A stretch of 7,315 nucleotides of DNA, taken from assembly GCA_041667045.1 (NCBI GenBank), contig JBAYFS010000114.1, forward strand, positions 1-7,315, read 5' to 3'. Shown piece after piece: positions 5,169-7,315 of the stretch (the stretch's first letter is position 1; every line of letters starts with the position of its first letter). The DNA comes from JAQVSV01 sp041667045. GTDB lineage: Bacteria > Elusimicrobiota > Elusimicrobia > Elusimicrobiales > Elusimicrobiaceae. Made by a program: the position numbers and the translations under genes. The notes beneath the pieces were generated by a model. That model was not told the DNA's origin, did no database searches, and saw only the letters and a program-made list of their open reading frames with translations.

Positions 5169-7315
5169 ATGAAATCATTTTTCAAATCCACGGTGGTTTT
5201 GGCGCTGTCGCTTGTGCCTGCGTTTTCAACACTGCCGGTGCTGGCTGGTATTTACGATAAAAAAGTAAGCATAACCACAGCACCTTACTCGCCTTTCAAC
5301 GACAATTCTATAGTTCCTAAAAAAAGCGAGCTTTCCAATGAGTCCGTTTTAACCGCTATTTACAATTACAATACCAACGCCGGACTCCGCCATTCCGCGC
5401 TTCCCGCTTGTCCCGTAAGTAATTTATACGCTTTTGCCGCCTGCATTAATATCACCGCCCCATACCTGACGAAAGAAGAAATTGCCAGGCTGGCGGTTGC
5501 CGTTTCGCGCCAGAACAAGGATGTGCTGGATGAAGTGCTGTTGATGAGCCAGCCCGCGGAGTTGCAGTCCGAGTATGCCAAATTTCTGGAAAACATCGGT
5601 TCTTCGTACCAATACGTCGCGGAGCGCGAGCTGTCCCCAATGGAAATACTTTATTATTATGCGGACAGCGTTAAACCGGAAGACAGGAAATTCAATCTTC
5701 CTCCGCTCACGAATCCGAAAAGGGGTTCCCTGTCCTCGGGCGAGGTGAAAAGCCTTCTGCTTGCGGTGCGCGAAGATATTAAGCCTGATTCCATGGAATT
5801 GCGTGACATTGTCGGATATATGAATGACGCGGGACTGGTGTCGGACTCTTCGGGTGATAAAACTCCTCTCAGCAAGGAAAAGTTTTTGCGCGATATAAAA
5901 GTGAACAACATGTTCATCTCGAAAATCCGCACCGCGAGTCCTCCTTATGACAAGCCAAAATCGCTTGATCTTTTTATCGCTTATCTTAATTCGCGCGTAG
6001 GCTCGGAAGCCAATGTGGATTTCCGTAATTATTACATCATGGGCGACGCCAGTTCTCCGGATGACCAGCATACGGCTTATAAGGCTTTAATGAACCGAAT
6101 GGTTGCGTACGGTTTGCAAGCCGGAGCGATTGATCCGGCGGATAAAAAGAAAGCCACTAAGGACGCCGTGGATGGAAAGGTGGATGAATGTGTCGGCGGC
6201 ACTTTGTCCGCAGGGACTTCCAGAAAGAAACCGGCGACCGTGTCTGTGCCGGCAAAAACCCCAGCTGGCGCGGAGGATTCTCCCAAGACTCCTAATGTGG
6301 TTGCCACTCCTTCCGCTGATTCCTCAAACGCCGCGGAGAGCGCGGGATCAAGCGCGCCGCGCAACGCTGCGGAAGCAGAGCGGCTCGCCAGAATGAAAAG
6401 CACAACCAAAGAAAAGGCCGGCGCGGGCGCTGAGGCGGGTGGCGATTCCGGCGGCGGTGTTTTTGGCGGCTCAGGTGGTGGCGGTGGGGGCGGTAGTCTT
6501 GGCGGCGGCGCTATGAGCGGCGGTTCCGGCGGTGGTGGCGGGGACGCCAGTGGCGGCGGAGGCTCTTCCGGCGGTTCCGGAGATTCATCCGGCGGAGCGC
6601 TTTCCGGTGACGCAATGAACGGTTTGGCTGACTTTATGAAGGGCGAGCAAAAGGCGGACGGAGATTTAACCGCCGGGGGTTCGAGCTTGTTCGGCGGTTC
6701 CGATAATCCGAACGGAGGAGATCCTTTCGGTTCGTCCGCGGATTCCGCTTTTGACTGGGATTCCCTATTCAGTTCCGTGGCTCCGGATTCTGAAGAAGCG
6801 AAAGATTTTGCTTTTGCTGACAAGGGCGGAGAAATTAATTTCGACGAGCTTTTTGGTTCCGGCGGTTTTTCTTTTGACGACGCTTCGGAAGGCGGATTCG
6901 GCGAGTCCTCCGGATTTGATTTCAGCGGTGGCGGTGATTTCGGCGGTGGAGATTTCGGAGGCGGGGGCGGTGGTGGTGATTTTGGCGGCGGAGATTTTAA
7001 TTTTGGCGATTTAGGCGGAGGATTCGGCGACAGTACCGCCGACGCCGCTGTCGCCCAGAATGACGGTACCGCCGCGGCGGACGATTTCCTGGCCATGTTT
7101 GAAAAAGAGGATTTTGGCGATTCCAGCGCTTCATCCGATCTTTCGGCAAGTTTGCCTGACGGCGAGATGGGGTCTGTCTGGAACGATTCAGATCTGGCGG
7201 GTTCTTCCGGCGGAGACGTTGACTTCAGCGCGGCGCTAAGCGACGCGCAGGTTAAACTTATCGCCAATCCTGCCAATGTTGACGCTTATCTCGAACGCGC
7301 CGGAGGCAGTTTCGC
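5169..7315 (+). CDS. Secreted low-complexity protein with Gly-rich, acidic repeats and a possible TPR start (3' end missing)
   Basis: The frame is open from the ATG at 5169 to the right edge, giving 715 complete codons and no stop. I do not recognise the protein. Residues 1-26 form a Sec signal peptide: MKSFFK, then a hydrophobic core, then VLA before Gly27. Residues 27 to about 340 look folded and largely helical, with two nearby cysteines (81 and 92). Residues about 345-417 are a Ser/Ala/Pro/Thr/Lys linker. Residues 418-481 are a Gly/Ser block. Residues about 482-691 are strongly acidic with almost no basic residues; they contain GGGDF-type repeats (587-621) and three FxxLF-like motifs (W530-F534, F558-F562, F640-F644). 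The last 24 residues, with ANPANVDAYLERAG (699-712), resemble the start of a TPR repeat. The protein is presumably exported to the periplasm or cell surface. The gene has its own promoter and is not part of the importer operon. Scaffold, adhesin or assembly roles are all possible. Confidence 0.82.
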   Translation, partial: MKSFFKSTVVLALSLVPAFSTLPVLAGIYDKKVSITTAPYSPFNDNSIVPKKSELSNESVLTAIYNYNTNAGLRHSALPACPVSNLYAFAACINITAPYLTKEEIARLAVAVSRQNKDVLDEVLLMSQPAELQSEYAKFLENIGSSYQYVAERELSPMEILYYYADSVKPEDRKFNLPPLTNPKRGSLSSGEVKSLLLAVREDIKPDSMELRDIVGYMNDAGLVSDSSGDKTPLSKEKFLRDIKVNNMFISKIRTASPPYDKPKSLDLFIAYLNSRVGSEANVDFRNYYIMGDASSPDDQHTAYKALMNRMVAYGLQAGAIDPADKKKATKDAVDGKVDECVGGTLSAGTSRKKPATVSVPAKTPAGAEDSPKTPNVVATPSADSSNAAESAGSSAPRNAAEAERLARMKSTTKEKAGAGAEAGGDSGGGVFGGSGGGGGGGSLGGGAMSGGSGGGGGDASGGGGSSGGSGDSSGGALSGDAMNGLADFMKGEQKADGDLTAGGSSLFGGSDNPNGGDPFGSSADSAFDWDSLFSSVAPDSEEAKDFAFADKGGEINFDELFGSGGFSFDDASEGGFGESSGFDFSGGGDFGGGDFGGGGGGGDFGGGDFNFGDLGGGFGDSTADAAVAQNDGTAAADDFLAMFEKEDFGDSSASSDLSASLPDGEMGSVWNDSDLAGSSGGDVDFSAALSDAQVKLIANPANVDAYLERAGGSF
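6420..7031 (+). repeat. Gly-rich low-complexity coding region with GGDF repeats
   Basis: Within the secreted-protein gene, GGC/GGT/GGA codons dominate two blocks: about 6420-6610 (Gly/Ser) and about 6918-7031, where Gly-Gly-Gly-Asp-Phe units recur at residues 587-591, 592-596, 601-605 and 606-610. The synonymous Gly codons are mixed, so the amino-acid pattern is kept without exact DNA repetition. The same composition produces a long Pro-rich open frame on the other strand, which is an artefact. Confidence 0.85.

Noticed and set aside
5424..6071. 215-codon open frame on the minus strand
   Set aside because: It lies wholly inside the secreted-protein gene on the other strand, with composition unlike a real protein and no supporting start signals.
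6077..7276. 399-codon open frame on the minus strand, rich in Pro and Ser
   Set aside because: It is the antisense image of the Gly-rich plus-strand gene (GGC/GGT/GGA read as GCC/ACC/TCC, in a frame giving Pro). It has no domain, and the plus frame has a ribosome binding site, promoter and signal peptide.

Overview
The window has two parts. Positions 2-4843 hold one compact plus-strand operon for a maltose-type (CUT1 family) carbohydrate ABC importer: the 3' end of a solute-binding protein gene, two permease genes, the ATPase gene and a final gene of unknown function with a kinase-like P-loop. The genes overlap by 4 and 8 bases or lie 4 and 38 bases apart, and the operon ends at a clean Rho-independent terminator (4863-4896). 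The second part is a 272-base intergenic region with an operator-like palindrome, a plausible sigma70-type promoter and a leader that can fold. It leads into a long secreted-protein gene (5169 to the right edge) that runs off the window.

The importer is easy to read. The binding protein would capture a sugar or short oligosaccharide outside the inner membrane, the MalF-like and MalG-like subunits form the channel, and the MalK-like ATPase drives transport through the two EAA loops. The exact sugar cannot be read from the sequence, and no glycoside hydrolase or LacI-type regulator lies in the window. The fifth gene encodes a 323-residue protein with a Walker A-like motif and an arginine-rich, lid-like segment. 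Its position suggests co-expression with the importer, but its substrate is unknown.

The last gene encodes a protein with a Sec signal peptide, a folded-looking N-terminal part of about 315 residues, a Ser/Ala/Pro/Lys linker, a Gly/Ser block, an acidic segment with Phe-Gly-Asp repeats, and a final stretch that looks like the start of TPR repeats. I do not recognise the protein as a whole.

The organism appears to be a Gram-negative-type bacterium of moderate GC content by eye, with Shine-Dalgarno sites, sigma70-like promoter elements and standard codons. There is no taxonomic marker. The overall look would fit a deep-branching group such as Elusimicrobiota, but that is an impression and not a result. 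Nothing in the window points to a mobile element, CRISPR array, tRNA or rRNA.
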